Below are positions 1 to 9,460 of a stretch of DNA of 64,000 bases, in pieces. The DNA is taken from NCBI RefSeq assembly GCF_014023275.1, contig NZ_CP054698.1, positions 7,401,001 to 7,465,000 on the forward strand. Direction: 5' to 3'. A program made the position numbers and the translations under genes. Each line of letters opens with the position of its first letter. The first letter of the stretch is position 1. This stretch comes from Nostoc edaphicum CCNP1411. GTDB lineage: Bacteria > Cyanobacteriota > Cyanobacteriia > Cyanobacteriales > Nostocaceae. The notes under the pieces were generated by a model that saw only the letters and a program-made list of their open reading frames with translations, was not told the DNA's origin and did not search any database.

Positions 1-448
1 CTTCGTCTAGAACACCACCAACTTCGCCAGCTTGAATCATGCTCACATATAATCCATCAAAACAGTCAGGATGCTTCCGCATTGCCTCTGAAAGATTCAT
101 TCCGCTTTGAACATCGGTACTAATTTCTACAAGGGCTTGTTTCAATTTAGTATTACTACACTGTTCAGAAAGCACCCCTAGACTTCTAACGATCGCAACT
201 CCCGCATTCATCAAAACGGCAAATTGACGCGAAAAAACGGCTTTGTCTTTCACAGAAACCTTCACTAAGGAATTCTGGAATTTTTTGAAGGCAACATCTG
301 GCTGAAATCCTTGAGATTGCTTGAGCTCTTGGATTACAAAACCTTGATCTCTGAGATTAGTACGAGCTTGCGTCAAGGATTCTGCAACAATTTTTTCTGT
401 TCGGGATTTTCCTTGAGAATCCCGAACACGGGCAACGTAGTTTGGCAT
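1..448 (-). CDS. pilC: Type IV pilus inner-membrane platform protein PilC (5' part)
   Basis: This is the N-terminal 149 codons of a gene that runs off the left edge. The product begins MPNYVARVRDSQGKSRTEKI and continues into the type II secretion F domain (…AVFSRQFAVLMNAGVAIVRS…, …MIQAGEVGGVLDE…), the pattern of PilC/GspF platform proteins. In the family, PilC sits in the cytoplasmic membrane and couples the PilB and PilT motors to pilus assembly and retraction. It lies 96 bases downstream of pilT and on the same strand, giving the order pilB-pilT-pilC usual for cyanobacteria. The ATG at 446-448 is chosen because the conserved PilC N-terminus starts there. The C-terminal membrane segments lie outside the window, so integrity cannot be judged. 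Confidence 0.93.
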   Translation of the reverse strand, partial: MPNYVARVRDSQGKSRTEKIVAESLTQARTNLRDQGFVIQELKQSQGFQPDVAFKKFQNSLVKVSVKDKAVFSRQFAVLMNAGVAIVRSLGVLSEQCSNTKLKQALVEISTDVQSGMNLSEAMRKHPDCFDGLYVSMIQAGEVGGVLDE

Positions 449-479
449 AAATTAATTTTTTCAAAATAGTTGTTATTTA

Positions 480-543
480 TTGGGCATGGGGCATAAGAGG
501 CAGAGGGGAAAAACTTACTGCAACTTCTCCCCTGCTCTCCCTC
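480..543. repeat. STRR heptamer-type repeat between pilT and pilC
   Basis: The pilT-pilC gap holds GGGCATGGGGCATAAG and, further on, TCTCCCCTGCTCTCCCTC, a purine-rich half facing a pyrimidine-rich half. It is the same class of short tandem repeat seen throughout this window and could fold as a loose hairpin in a pilTC transcript. Confidence 0.6.
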
Positions 544-544
544 A

Positions 545-1675
545 TTAATGCGCTTTGGCAGTCGCACCGGGTTTCGCACCTGCGGCAGCTCCTTGCGGTG
601 TAGAATTACCAATGAGACGTTGAATTTCATCTGGCTTAGAAGTTTTAGACATCGCCGCTTCAAAAGAAATCGTTCCTGCTTTGTAAAAATCGGCTAAAAC
701 CTTCTCCAGAGTTTGCATTCCCAATTTGCCGCCAGTTTGAATAGCTGAGTAAATTTGAGATGTTTTGCCTTCTCGAATCAAGTTAGAAATAGCAGGAGTA
801 ACAATCAGAATTTCTTGAGCCATCACCCGGCCATATTCATTGGGTTTAGGGTTTTTCTTAGACACCAAGGTTTGGCTAAATACCGCCACTAAGGAGTTAG
901 ACAACTGCACCCGCACTTGGGTTTGTCTTTCATGAGGGAAAACGTCAATAATCCGGTCAACTGTCTGTGCAGCAGAACTGGTGTGTAGCGTCCCAAATAC
1001 CAAGTGTCCTGTTTCCGCAGCAGAAATTGCCAAAGAAATCGTTTCCAAATCGCGCATTTCTCCCACCAGAACGATGTCTGGGTCTTCCCGCAAAGCTGCT
1101 TTCAAAGCATTAGCAAAGCTCTTAGTATCTTCCCCCAGTTGCCGCTGGTGAACCAAGCTTTTTATTGGTTCGTAGACAAATTCAATTGGGTCTTCCACCG
1201 TCAAAATATGCTCTGCCTTGGTGCGGTTAATCAAGTCAATCATTGCCGCTAGGGTAGTTGTCTTACCTGAACCTGTAGGGCCTGTTACCAGAATTAGCCC
1301 TCTGGGCTTATCTGTCATTTCCCGCACGATATCTGGCAAACCTAATTTTTCAAAGTTAGGAATCTTAGAACTTAATGCCCGTAAGCAAGCAGCATAAGAA
1401 CCACGTTCTTTATAGACATTGACCCGGAAGCGAGCTAAACCCTTAACACCATAAGAACAATCCAACTCCCAGTTTTGCTCTAGAGTTTTACGCTGGGTGT
1501 TATTGAGCATACTAAAAATCAGCCTTTGACATTGATCGGCTGTCAATACATCCTCACCTATGGGAGTGAGTTTGCCACTGATCCGGAAATAGGGAGGCAA
1601 ACCTGCGGATAAATGCATATCCGAGCCACCCAATTCAATCAGCTGCTCCATCAAGTCTTCAATCATCATTTCCAT
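545..1675 (-). CDS. pilT: Type IV pilus retraction ATPase PilT
   Basis: The 376-residue protein is a hexameric secretion ATPase that powers pilus retraction and so twitching or hormogonium motility and DNA uptake. It has the PilT N-terminal sub-domain (IEDLMEQLIELGGSDMHLS), Walker A GPTGSGKTTT near residue 130, the Asp box, the Walker B region with DPDIVLVGEMRD and the His box GHLVFGTLHT. Length matches the family (about 350-370), with a short Ala/Gly/Lys tail (GAAAGAKPGATAKAH). The annotated start encodes MEMMIEDLMEQ; the inner Met codons 3 and 4 are equally possible. It sits between pilB and pilC on the same strand and is presumably co-transcribed with them. Confidence 0.96.
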   Translation of the reverse strand: MEMMIEDLMEQLIELGGSDMHLSAGLPPYFRISGKLTPIGEDVLTADQCQRLIFSMLNNTQRKTLEQNWELDCSYGVKGLARFRVNVYKERGSYAACLRALSSKIPNFEKLGLPDIVREMTDKPRGLILVTGPTGSGKTTTLAAMIDLINRTKAEHILTVEDPIEFVYEPIKSLVHQRQLGEDTKSFANALKAALREDPDIVLVGEMRDLETISLAISAAETGHLVFGTLHTSSAAQTVDRIIDVFPHERQTQVRVQLSNSLVAVFSQTLVSKKNPKPNEYGRVMAQEILIVTPAISNLIREGKTSQIYSAIQTGGKLGMQTLEKVLADFYKAGTISFEAAMSKTSKPDEIQRLIGNSTPQGAAAGAKPGATAKAH

Positions 1676-1689
1676 AGTTATGCTTCCTC

Positions 1690-1815
1690 TTAATGTTTGT
1701 TATTTGTTATTTGTCTTTGTCCTTTGTCAGTTGTCAGTTGTCCTTTGTCATTTGTTTAAATTTACTAAGCATCGACTTAATGACCAATGACTAATGACCA
1801 ATGACTAATGACTAT
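1690..1815. repeat. STRR repeats between pilB and pilT
   Basis: Tandem 7-mers of the type TTGTTAT/TTGTCAG/TTGTCCT occupy about 1695-1756, and TGACCAA/TGACTAA units occupy about 1778-1812. The two halves are roughly complementary in sense, so the whole gap is one imperfect inverted repeat made of heptamers. Confidence 0.75.
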
Positions 1816-1820
1816 TAGTC

Positions 1821-3824
1821 TTAAAACCGAGGTGTCATACAGTAAGGACAATCCAGCCATTCTTGTTTCAATGTGGCATCGCAACTCCGACAGGTAAGAC
1901 CAGTCTTGCGTTTGGCTTTTAACTCAGCTTCCAAACCAGTATCGGTAAACGTCACCCGTTCTACTTCTTCTAGAGTTGTGGAACCTTCACGCACTAAGTC
2001 CAAACTGTAAGCCAGTAAGGTTTTCATGCCCTCTTCTATTGCCACTTCCTTGATGCGTTCCGTGGGTGCATCTTCGTTGATGAGAGTTTGCAGGTTTTCG
2101 GTGACTCGCATAACTTCATAAACACCACAACGCCCTTTGTAGCCGATACCATTACATTTTGAGCAAAGTTGATTTTTGGCTTTGGCATCTGCGATCGCAT
2201 CTAATGTCAAGGTGTTAGCTTTGTAGAAGGTGACTCCCACATCAGAGGAAGCTGATAGACCATAACGAGCTAGTTCCTCGGTTGTAGGAGTGTAAGGAAT
2301 GCGACATTCAGAACATACACGCCGCACCAGACGTTGAGCGAGAACGCCAATTAGGGAACTAGAAACCATAAAAGGCTCAATCCCCATTTCTCCCAAACGA
2401 GCGATCGCACCTGGGGCATCATTGGTATGTAAGGTAGTTAATACTAAGTGACCGGTCAAGGCAGCCTCAATTGCTGTTTTTGCCGTTTCTTTATCCCGCG
2501 TTTCACCCACCAGTAGCACATCTGGATCTTGTCGCAAGAAAGCCCGCAACGCAGTCGCAAAATCTAGCCCTTTTTCCCGAATCACCTGTACTTGAGTAAT
2601 CCCTGGAAGGCTGTACTCAATTGGGTCTTCCACAGTACTGATATTAATTCCAGGATCATTCTTTTCTGAGAGTGCAGAATATAGCGAGGTCGTTTTCCCA
2701 GAACCAGTTGGCCCAGTTACTAAAATTAGCCCAAAGGGACGGCTAACCATATCCTGAACAATATGTAAAGTCTCTGGATCGGTAATTAACTTGTCTAATC
2801 CTAGTTGGGTGGAGGAGTTATCCAAAATCCGCAGTACCACCTTTTCCCCGTAGCGACTGGGTAAGGTATTCACCCGGAAATCCACTTTGCGTCCCTCAAA
2901 CATCCGCCGGATGCGTCCATCCTGGGGTAGACGGCGTTCAGCAATGTCTAGATTGGAGATGATCTTAAATCGGGCTGTCACCGCTGGGATGATTTTTTTC
3001 GGTAGGGGATCAAAAGCTTCACGCAATACGCCATCCTTGCGAAAGCGAATGCGTAAGTTTTCTTCTTGCGGTTCTATATGAATATCAGAAACGCCCTCAT
3101 GCAAAGCTTTAGCCAGGATTCTGTTAACTAAGTTGATGACTGGGGCATCCTCTGCACCCTTCATCGCTGCCCCTAGATCAGCCTCCATTTCTTCAGGAGC
3201 ATCTGCAAGATCGAGATTTCCGAGGTTTTCTAAATCCTGATTAATATCTGTAAACTTTTCTTGTTCCAGGTGCTTCTGCTTAACAGCCATTTCATCCAGA
3301 TATTGGTTGATTAGCTGTTGATAGTCTTCCTGGGTAATCACCATGCGCTGCAACGCCAAGCCTTGGGGGCGCAAAATGCGGTTCAGGTCATCGGAAGCCT
3401 CTAGATTATCTGGAGCGACCATCGCCACTAAAACTGAGGGTGGGGTTTGGTCTTCGTGTTTCGAGAGTGGTACTAAACGATGACGACGACAGATATCCAC
3501 TGGGATGAGGGTTTCAATCAGGTTCCCCATCATCGTGTTGCCAACGGAGTTGACTTCCGGATCAAGGAATTCAACTCCGTATAGTATTTTCAGTTCAAAT
3601 AGCTGTTGTTTTTTGTATTGCCTAAGCAACTCAGGCGATAGTTGTTGCCCAGTGATTGACTCTAAGACTTCCGTTAAGGGTCTGCCAGATTTGCGGCTTT
3701 CAATTAATGCCTGCCTCATCTGTTCGGTATTGACATAGCCAGATTGCACTAGCTTGTTGCCAAAGGGCGAAAACTCTGTTCTGGTAGTTAGAGCGGTACT
3801 GCGCCGTTGTGGTGACGAGTTCAT
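1821..3824 (-). CDS. pilB: Type IV pilus extension ATPase PilB
   Basis: The 667-residue protein is the assembly ATPase that drives pilus extension. The N-terminal MshEN/GspE_N region spans roughly residues 20-180. The ATPase core carries Walker A GPTGSGKTTS near residue 380, the Asp box, DPDVLLVGETRD and GHLVLTTLHTND. A tetracysteine zinc site (CSECRIPY…CSKCNGIGYKGRC) is present near residues 530-585. An extra C-terminal zinc-ribbon-like tail has CRSCD…CPYC spacing. The ATG at 3824 gives MNSSPQRRSTALTTRT, a basic leader before the conserved domain. It is the first gene of pilB-pilT-pilC and diverges from grpE across a 358-base gap. Confidence 0.96.
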   Translation of the reverse strand: MNSSPQRRSTALTTRTEFSPFGNKLVQSGYVNTEQMRQALIESRKSGRPLTEVLESITGQQLSPELLRQYKKQQLFELKILYGVEFLDPEVNSVGNTMMGNLIETLIPVDICRRHRLVPLSKHEDQTPPSVLVAMVAPDNLEASDDLNRILRPQGLALQRMVITQEDYQQLINQYLDEMAVKQKHLEQEKFTDINQDLENLGNLDLADAPEEMEADLGAAMKGAEDAPVINLVNRILAKALHEGVSDIHIEPQEENLRIRFRKDGVLREAFDPLPKKIIPAVTARFKIISNLDIAERRLPQDGRIRRMFEGRKVDFRVNTLPSRYGEKVVLRILDNSSTQLGLDKLITDPETLHIVQDMVSRPFGLILVTGPTGSGKTTSLYSALSEKNDPGINISTVEDPIEYSLPGITQVQVIREKGLDFATALRAFLRQDPDVLLVGETRDKETAKTAIEAALTGHLVLTTLHTNDAPGAIARLGEMGIEPFMVSSSLIGVLAQRLVRRVCSECRIPYTPTTEELARYGLSASSDVGVTFYKANTLTLDAIADAKAKNQLCSKCNGIGYKGRCGVYEVMRVTENLQTLINEDAPTERIKEVAIEEGMKTLLAYSLDLVREGSTTLEEVERVTFTDTGLEAELKAKRKTGLTCRSCDATLKQEWLDCPYCMTPRF

Positions 3825-4182
3825 AAATGAGCGAATGAGTAGGGAAACCTCTGCTTAAAGTATTCCCAGGCTGTGAGACAGAATTCTCATTTGCCAAAAA
3901 AGTCCTGAGTCATAACTCAATACAGTTCAGATAAGACCAAAACACTTGTAGAGACGGCGATTTATCGCGTCTCGAAAACTTGCTTTTAAAGGTACTCGTT
4001 CGGGTTCCCGCCTTAGTGGCGTCTGGGCTAACGTGTTCACCATTTGTCACAATAAGATGACGGTTATATCAGTTCCAGGAACTTGTCGGCAACAAAATCA
4101 GCCTCAGCGGCACGTCGTGGATGACGACGGTTGCAAGCTGTGGAGATACACTGCCATAAATAGGATCTGGAATGAGTAGATA
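3825..4182. other. Divergent intergenic region pilB/grpE with a palindromic repeat
   Basis: This 358-base gap must contain the promoters of both pilB and grpE. At 3946-3977 it carries a copy of the dispersed palindrome GTAGAGACG-…-CGCGTCTC, with relatives near 26640, 39003 and 48702. No CIRCE element (TTAGCACTC-N9-GAGTGCTAA) was seen, so HrcA control of grpE is not supported. Nothing else is recognisable. Confidence 0.5.
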
Positions 4183-4929
4183 ATGATGGATGAAAATAAA
4201 CAGATAAACAATACAAGCCAGCAATTGGGTGAACCAACAGAGGTAAAGCAAGCAATGAAGAGTGACTCCCCAGCCCAAATTAATTTCAATGAATCTGGAA
4301 GCGAGGTGACAGAGCAAGTGGCAGCCCAAACAAATATATCAGGCGATACTGCTGTCAATTCCGAAAATAGCGTCGCTGCAACTGAGAAAACTGAAGTGGA
4401 AACAGCAGCTTTGGCAGAACTAACTCAACAAATCGAGTCCGTCAAAACGCAACTAGAGGAGCGTAGTACTCAATATATGCGGATTGCCGCTGATTTTGAG
4501 AATTACCGGAAACGCACTAGCAAAGAAAAAGAAGACCTAGAGTTGCAGGTGAAGCGGAACACGATTTTGGAATTGCTGCCAATAGTCGATAATTTTGAGC
4601 GGGCGCGATCGCACCTGAAACCTCAATCTGATGGCGAAATGACCATGCACAAAAGTTACCAAGGCGTTTACAAACAATTAGTAGATAGCCTGAAGCGCTT
4701 GGGTGTATCACCAATGCGTCCTGAAGGTCAAGAATTTGATCCTAACTTGCATGAAGCAGTAATGCGGGAACCTACGGATGAACATCCTGAAGGAACAGTG
4801 TTAGAAGAGTTAGTGCGCGGATACTTCTTAGGCGATCGCGTGCTACGCCATGCAATGGTCAAGGTAGCTGCTCCCAAGGAAGATAGCCCTGCGGCATCAG
4901 AAGATCAGTCGAGTTCAGCCAACAGTTAA
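4183..4929 (+). CDS. grpE: Nucleotide exchange factor GrpE
   Basis: GrpE releases ADP from DnaK and is the first gene of a grpE-dnaK-dnaJ group. The 248-residue product has an acidic, low-complexity N-terminus (residues 1-85). A long coiled coil follows ([22 protein letters not shown]). The conserved core contains [29 protein letters not shown] and a beta-wing ending near [14 protein letters not shown]. An alternative start one codon later (MDENKQ) is possible because the gene opens ATGATG. The neighbours dnaK and dnaJ support the call. The length is at the long end for the family because of the N-terminal extension. Confidence 0.95.
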   Translation: MMDENKQINNTSQQLGEPTEVKQAMKSDSPAQINFNESGSEVTEQVAAQTNISGDTAVNSENSVAATEKTEVETAALAELTQQIESVKTQLEERSTQYMRIAADFENYRKRTSKEKEDLELQVKRNTILELLPIVDNFERARSHLKPQSDGEMTMHKSYQGVYKQLVDSLKRLGVSPMRPEGQEFDPNLHEAVMREPTDEHPEGTVLEELVRGYFLGDRVLRHAMVKVAAPKEDSPAASEDQSSSANS

Positions 4930-5156
4930 GCTGTAATCGCTCGCCTCGCTGACCTCAAGTGCCTGGGTTCTAGCAAGGACGAGCATCGCGTACCTATACA
5001 AGGACAAGGCTTTGGATAACTCTCTGTGTTTCACCTTCTCTCTTGCTACCAGCAACAGGGATTGCACAGACGTTATCCGCTAGCCTTTGTTTGGAGCAAA
5101 AAAAGTTAGTCCGCGACACATTACAGCAGAAAGACTCAGTAAAAATACTGTCAAAT

Positions 5157-7115
5157 ATGGGAAAAGTTATTGGGATCGACTTAGGCACTACTAACAGTTG
5201 CGTCGCAGTTTTGGAGGGTGGTCAACCACTTGTGATCTCCAATTCTGAAGGTGGACGAACTACTCCAAGTATTGTGGGATTTGGGAAGAGTGGCGATCGC
5301 TTGGTTGGTCAATTGGCAAAGCGCCAAGCCGTAACCAATGCTGAAAACACAATTTACAGTATTAAACGATTTATCGGGCGACGTTGGGAAGACACTGAAA
5401 TAGAACGCGATCGCGTCCCCTACAACTGTGTCAAAGGTCGAGATGATACCGTTGATGTCCAAATTCGCTCAAAAAACTACACGCCACAAGAACTATCTGC
5501 CATGATCCTGCAAAAGCTGAAGCAGGATGCAGAAAATTTCTTGGGTGAGGAAGTCACTCAGGCAGTGATCACCGTACCAGCATATTTTACAGATGCTCAA
5601 AGACAAGCAACTAAAGATGCTGGCACGATTGCAGGTTTAGAAGTCCTGCGAATCATCAATGAACCAACAGCTGCGGCTTTAGCTTTCGGATTAGAAAAGC
5701 AAGACCAAGAGCAGCTAATTTTAGTATTTGACTTGGGAGGCGGTACCTTCGACGTATCGATCCTGCAACTTGGGGATGGCGTTTTTGAAGTTAAAGCGAC
5801 TTGTGGTAACAACCACTTGGGTGGAGACGACTTTGATAATGCGATCGTCCTTTGGATGATGGAACGCTTTCAGGAACAAGAGAAAATCGACCTTTCCAAA
5901 GACAAGATGGCATTGCAACGTCTGCGGGAAGCAGCGGAAAAGGCAAAAATTGAACTCTCCAGTATGGTAAGTACTTCTATCAACTTGCCATTTATCACAG
6001 CTGATGACGGCGGGCCAAAGCATCTGGAGATGGAACTCAGCCGCTCTAAATTTGAAGAACTCGCAGGGAAATTGATTGAAGCGACCATCGAACCGATGAT
6101 CCAAGCGCTCAAAGATGCGGATCTTAAACCATCAGCCATAGATCGGATTATTTTGGTAGGTGGTTCTACGCGTATTCCCGCAGTCCAAAATGCCCTGATT
6201 AAGTTTTTCAACGGCAAAGCTCCTGATCGCTCCATCAACCCTGACGAAGCTGTAGCATTAGGAGCGGCTATCCAAGCAGGTGTATTGGGTGGCGAAGTCG
6301 ATAATCTCTTACTATTGGATGTCACCCCTCTATCTTTGGGAATTGAAACCTTGGGTGAAGTATTCACCAAAATTATTGAGCGCAACACCACAATTCCTAC
6401 GAGTAGATCACAAGTTTTTTCCACAGCGGTTGATGGGCAAACCTCTGTAGAAATTCATATCCTCCAAGGTGAACGGGCAATGTCACGAGATAACAAGAGT
6501 CTCGGCAAATTTCTGCTAGCAGGAATTCCCCCATCGCCGCGTGGTGTACCGCAAATTGAAGTATCCTTTGAAATCGATGTTAATGGCATCCTGAAGGTTT
6601 CTGCCCAAGACAAAGGTACTGGTAGAGAACAGAGTATTAGGATTACCAATACAGGTGGCTTGAGTACCAACGAAGTCGAACGGATGCGCCAAGAAGCCGA
6701 ACTGTTTTCCGAAGAAGATAGAAGACGTAAAGAACTGGTTGAACTCAAAAACCAAGCAGATAATCTGTTGTTCAGCTATGAATCCACCATCAAGGATAAT
6801 AGCAACTTTATCGGCGACCAGATGAAAACCTTGGCTAGTGAAAAAGTTTCACAACTCCAAGCTGCAATGATTGACTCCAGCATTTCCACAGTGGAATTTA
6901 AGCAGCGCTTAGACGACTTCCAACAAACCCTATTTGCAATTGGTGCTGATGTTTACAATCGAGCTAACAGCCAAACTGATGAGATTGAGGGGGGTTCATC
7001 TGGTCACTTTACCCCAGAAGTAGACTCACCAATGAATGGGACACTAATACCACAATTCAATTTTGATTTTGACGAAGAAAGTACTGCACAAGCTGATTAT
7101 GAGGCGATAGATTAA
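5157..7115 (+). CDS. dnaK: Chaperone DnaK (Hsp70)
   Basis: This is an Hsp70 ATPase of 652 residues. The start at 5157 is chosen because the universal N-terminus [21 protein letters not shown] begins there; the frame stays open upstream to 5043 but that extension has no family likeness. Visible landmarks are [15 protein letters not shown] (phosphate 2), [13 protein letters not shown] (adenosine motif) and the substrate domain with [20 protein letters not shown] and [19 protein letters not shown]. The helical lid is followed by an acidic tail ending in QADYEAID. Cyanobacteria carry several DnaK paralogues; this is the copy linked to grpE and dnaJ. Which numbered paralogue it is cannot be settled here. 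Confidence 0.97.
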   Translation: MGKVIGIDLGTTNSCVAVLEGGQPLVISNSEGGRTTPSIVGFGKSGDRLVGQLAKRQAVTNAENTIYSIKRFIGRRWEDTEIERDRVPYNCVKGRDDTVDVQIRSKNYTPQELSAMILQKLKQDAENFLGEEVTQAVITVPAYFTDAQRQATKDAGTIAGLEVLRIINEPTAAALAFGLEKQDQEQLILVFDLGGGTFDVSILQLGDGVFEVKATCGNNHLGGDDFDNAIVLWMMERFQEQEKIDLSKDKMALQRLREAAEKAKIELSSMVSTSINLPFITADDGGPKHLEMELSRSKFEELAGKLIEATIEPMIQALKDADLKPSAIDRIILVGGSTRIPAVQNALIKFFNGKAPDRSINPDEAVALGAAIQAGVLGGEVDNLLLLDVTPLSLGIETLGEVFTKIIERNTTIPTSRSQVFSTAVDGQTSVEIHILQGERAMSRDNKSLGKFLLAGIPPSPRGVPQIEVSFEIDVNGILKVSAQDKGTGREQSIRITNTGGLSTNEVERMRQEAELFSEEDRRRKELVELKNQADNLLFSYESTIKDNSNFIGDQMKTLASEKVSQLQAAMIDSSISTVEFKQRLDDFQQTLFAIGADVYNRANSQTDEIEGGSSGHFTPEVDSPMNGTLIPQFNFDFDEESTAQADYEAID

Positions 7116-7116
7116 G

Positions 7117-7212
7117 GGTTGGGAATTGGGCATGGGGCATTGGGCATTGGGCATTGGTGGAGAGGGGAAAATTCTTCTCCCTTCCTCCCTGCTTCTTCCC
7201 CAATCCCCTAGG
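7117..7212. repeat. STRR heptamers after dnaK
   Basis: Tandem units GGGCATG/GGGCATT run from about 7122 to 7156. Pyrimidine-rich TCTTCTCCC/TTCCTCCC and CCCAATCCCC follow up to about 7208. The halves are complementary in character and would fold into a hairpin just beyond the dnaK stop, so it may act as a transcript end or processing site. Confidence 0.7.
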
Positions 7213-7239
7213 TTGCAAATTTTCATTAAGACATTTTAA

Positions 7240-7434
7240 TATATCCCTCTTCTGTCACTTTCCGGGAAAGTGATCGCTAGAAGCCTCATGAGGCAATCAA
7301 TACAAGCTATACTATTAGAAAAAAATAGGACTTGTATTTGTTATTAGAAAATAATCGCGCAATCGCTTGTTATACAAAAGCTCTAGATTTTAGAAAAGGC
7401 AAATGTTTTCGGAGAGTGACAGAAGAGGGATATA
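7240..7434. mobile_element. MITE-like element with 25-bp terminal inverted repeats
   Basis: A 195-bp element has ends 7240-7264 and 7410-7434 that are inverted copies matching at 24 of 25 bases (TATATCCCTCTTCTGTCAC followed by T/C TCCG). The inside is AT-rich and has no open frame of note. Size, perfect ends and lack of coding capacity fit a miniature inverted-repeat element moved in trans. A target duplication is not clear beyond a TA dinucleotide within the ends. Confidence 0.8.
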
Positions 7435-7502
7435 GCCGTAGTCACACAGATTAGGACAGTGTAGATTGTTCAAAGTCTTGAAACAACTAGGTTTTTACTC
7501 AG

Positions 7503-7561
7503 CACTCAGCACTGGCTCAACGCCCCGCTATCCATGTACAGCACTCAGCACTCAGCACTTA
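7503..7561. repeat. CAGCACT heptamer repeat with a 34-bp block shared with 47.2 kb
   Basis: TCAGCAC heptamers flank a block (7519-7552, beginning AACGCCCCGCTATCCATGTA) that recurs exactly at 47202-47235 next to the Rieske gene. It is therefore a dispersed composite repeat rather than a dnaK/dnaJ-specific site. Confidence 0.75.
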
Positions 7562-7568
7562 GCTATAT

Positions 7569-7904
7569 CTAAATATTTAGCGAAGTTTCACAAGACCCCA
7601 GCGGTTTGCTAGATTGTAGAAGCAAATTACTTTGAGCTAGGCAGTGTGCCAGTTCAAATGCATAAGGGTGGTTTTCCACACCTAATGGTGCGGCTAGCCC
7701 CTCTGGTTGATGGGCGGGGTTTTCCTCTCCTAAGTAGCACAATTGTAAAAGAGACAGCCGACTCGGCAGTGAGAAGTCTGAGCAGAGGCTTCCCCTGTTC
7801 CTAACTTCTATAGCTTTTGTCGTCTCCCACGAGGAAAGCACCTGTTGCTCAAGATTTGTCGGTGATTTTTGTAAAAGGTAAAGGGTAAAATCAGTTATTA
7901 ACAA
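7569..7904 (-). other. Unexplained block between dnaK and dnaJ; weak ORF or structured RNA
   Basis: The minus strand is open for 111 codons (MLITDFTLYLLQKSPTN…), but the translation shows no family likeness and is rich in Leu and Ser. The block looks richer in G+C than the flanking DNA. It holds several short complementary segments, for example GGTGTGGAAAACCACC and AACCCCGCC…GGGGCTAGCC on the minus strand. I cannot assign it to a known RNA such as 6S, tmRNA, RNase P or SRP. It may be a non-coding RNA, a dispersed repeat or a relic gene. Confidence 0.25.
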
Positions 7905-8072
7905 AAATTAATTTTATCTTCTGCCTAAACTCCGGCAAGCTTCCCTTTAAAGGATATTGTGTTGCTCTTACATATTTTGTAAAGCAAAACGCCTTCCCGT
8001 AAAGTAGCAAGCGACCGTGAGTGACGTTCTACTGACTTCTGCTTTCTTCCTTCTAACTTTTACCTTTGCTAT

Positions 8073-9203
8073 ATGGCCCGCGACTATTATGAAATCCTGG
8101 GTGTCTCTCGTGACACCGACAAAGAAGAAATCAAACAAGCCTATCGCCGTTTAGCCCGGAAGTATCACCCAGATGTGAACAAAGAACCGGGGGCGGAGGA
8201 TCGCTTTAAAGAAATTAACCGCGCTTATGAGGTACTCTCGGAACCCGAAACCCGCGCTCGTTACGATCGCTTTGGTCCAGAGGGTGTGTCGGGTGCTGCT
8301 GGCTCGGGCTTTCAAGATGTCGGCGATATGGGTGGTTTTGCCGATATCTTTGAAAGCATTTTTAGTGGCTTTGCTGGCGGTATGGGTAATCCCACGCAAC
8401 AAAGACGGCGCAGTGGGCCTGCGAGGGGCGATGACCTGCGGCTAGACCTGAAGTTAGACTTTCGGGAAGCGGTATTTGGTGGCGAAAAAGAAATTCGCAT
8501 TTCACATTTAGAAAATTGTGAAGTCTGTAGCGGTTCTGGTGCTAAACCTGGAACCCGCCCTCGGACTTGTTCAACTTGTAGCGGTTCTGGTCAAGTCCGC
8601 CGTGTCACGAGAACACCCTTTGGCAGTTTCACCCAAGTCTCGACTTGTCCCACCTGTAATGGCACTGGGATGGTCATTGAAGATAAGTGTGATGCCTGTG
8701 ATGGTAAGGGCGCAAATCAAGTCACAAAGAAACTCAAAATTACCATTCCGGCTGGGGTGGATAATGGCACACGCTTACGGATTTCTAGTGAAGGAGATTC
8801 CGGTCAGCGCGGCGGCCCTCCTGGGGATTTGTATGTGTACTTGTTCGTCAATGAGGACGAAGAATTCCAACGGGATGGGATTAATATTCTCTCGGAAATC
8901 AAAGTTAGCTACCTGCAAGCAATTTTAGGTTGTCGGTTAGAGGTAGATACGGTAGATGGCCCAGTGGAACTGATCATTCCAGCGGGAACTCAGCCGAATA
9001 CGGTGATGAAGCTGGAAAATCGTGGCGTACCCCGCTTGGGTAATCCCGTCAGTCGTGGGGATCACATGCTGAACGTATTAATTGATATTCCCAATAAAGT
9101 CACCCCAGAGGAGAGGGAACTGTTGGAGAAGCTGGCTAAAATTAAGGGGGATCGCACTGGTAAAGGCGGTCTAGAAGGATTCTTGGGAAATTTATTTAAG
9201 TGA
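8073..9203 (+). CDS. dnaJ: Chaperone DnaJ (Hsp40, type I)
   Basis: DnaJ delivers substrates to DnaK and stimulates its ATPase. The 376-residue protein has the J domain with HPD at residues 32-34 and a Gly/Phe-rich linker (residues about 75-115). Four zinc-binding CxxCxGxG repeats follow: [24 protein letters not shown] and CDACDGKG. The C-terminal substrate domain ends in [13 protein letters not shown]. It is therefore a full type I DnaJ. It lies 957 bases after dnaK with mobile-type repeats between them, so it may have its own promoter. Its stop codon overlaps the next gene. Confidence 0.97.
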   Translation: MARDYYEILGVSRDTDKEEIKQAYRRLARKYHPDVNKEPGAEDRFKEINRAYEVLSEPETRARYDRFGPEGVSGAAGSGFQDVGDMGGFADIFESIFSGFAGGMGNPTQQRRRSGPARGDDLRLDLKLDFREAVFGGEKEIRISHLENCEVCSGSGAKPGTRPRTCSTCSGSGQVRRVTRTPFGSFTQVSTCPTCNGTGMVIEDKCDACDGKGANQVTKKLKITIPAGVDNGTRLRISSEGDSGQRGGPPGDLYVYLFVNEDEEFQRDGINILSEIKVSYLQAILGCRLEVDTVDGPVELIIPAGTQPNTVMKLENRGVPRLGNPVSRGDHMLNVLIDIPNKVTPEERELLEKLAKIKGDRTGKGGLEGFLGNLFK

Positions 9204-9460
9204 TGAAGCCCTCTTCTGTTTCAACTCCCGATGCTCAACTTGATTTACGCGGCACCCCTTGCCCAATTAATTTTGTGCGGACAAAATTACGTCTGGAAAA
9301 AATGCCATTGGGAGGTTTGCTAGAAGTCTGGCTTGACCCTGGTGAGCCGATTGAGCAGGTTCCCGATAGTCTGACAATGGCAGGTTATCAGGTGGAACAA
9401 ATTACAGATTGTGCTGGTTATTTTTCTCTGTTAGTGCGCCGTCCACTTGCTGGCCAATGA
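9203..9460 (+). CDS. TusA-family sulfurtransferase-like protein
   Basis: A protein of about 85 residues begins [20 protein letters not shown]. It has the TusA/SirA signature LDLRGTPCPINFVRTKLRLEK, with Cys in the Cys-Pro motif that carries a persulfide in characterised members. The rest fits the two-layer alpha/beta fold of about 80 residues (EVWLDPGEPIEQVPDSLTMAGY). The ATG at 9203 shares a base with the dnaJ stop; a GTG at 9200 is also possible. Its own TGA overlaps the rsgA ATG. dnaJ, this gene and rsgA are thus translationally coupled. A link between sulfur relay and ribosome maturation is only inference from context. Confidence 0.85.
   Translation: MKPSSVSTPDAQLDLRGTPCPINFVRTKLRLEKMPLGGLLEVWLDPGEPIEQVPDSLTMAGYQVEQITDCAGYFSLLVRRPLAGQ

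Noticed and set aside
373..663. ORF of 96 codons across the pilC/pilT junction
   Set aside because: It overlaps pilC and pilT in another frame and includes STRR-coded residues.
3505..3738. Plus-strand ORF inside pilB
   Set aside because: Antisense shadow of a conserved gene, with no family likeness.
3825..4182. CIRCE heat-shock operator upstream of grpE
   Set aside because: No TTAGCACTC-N9-GAGTGCTAA-like palindrome is present.
5043..5156. Longer DnaK start
   Set aside because: The 38 extra residues do not resemble Hsp70, and [13 protein letters not shown] is the universal start.
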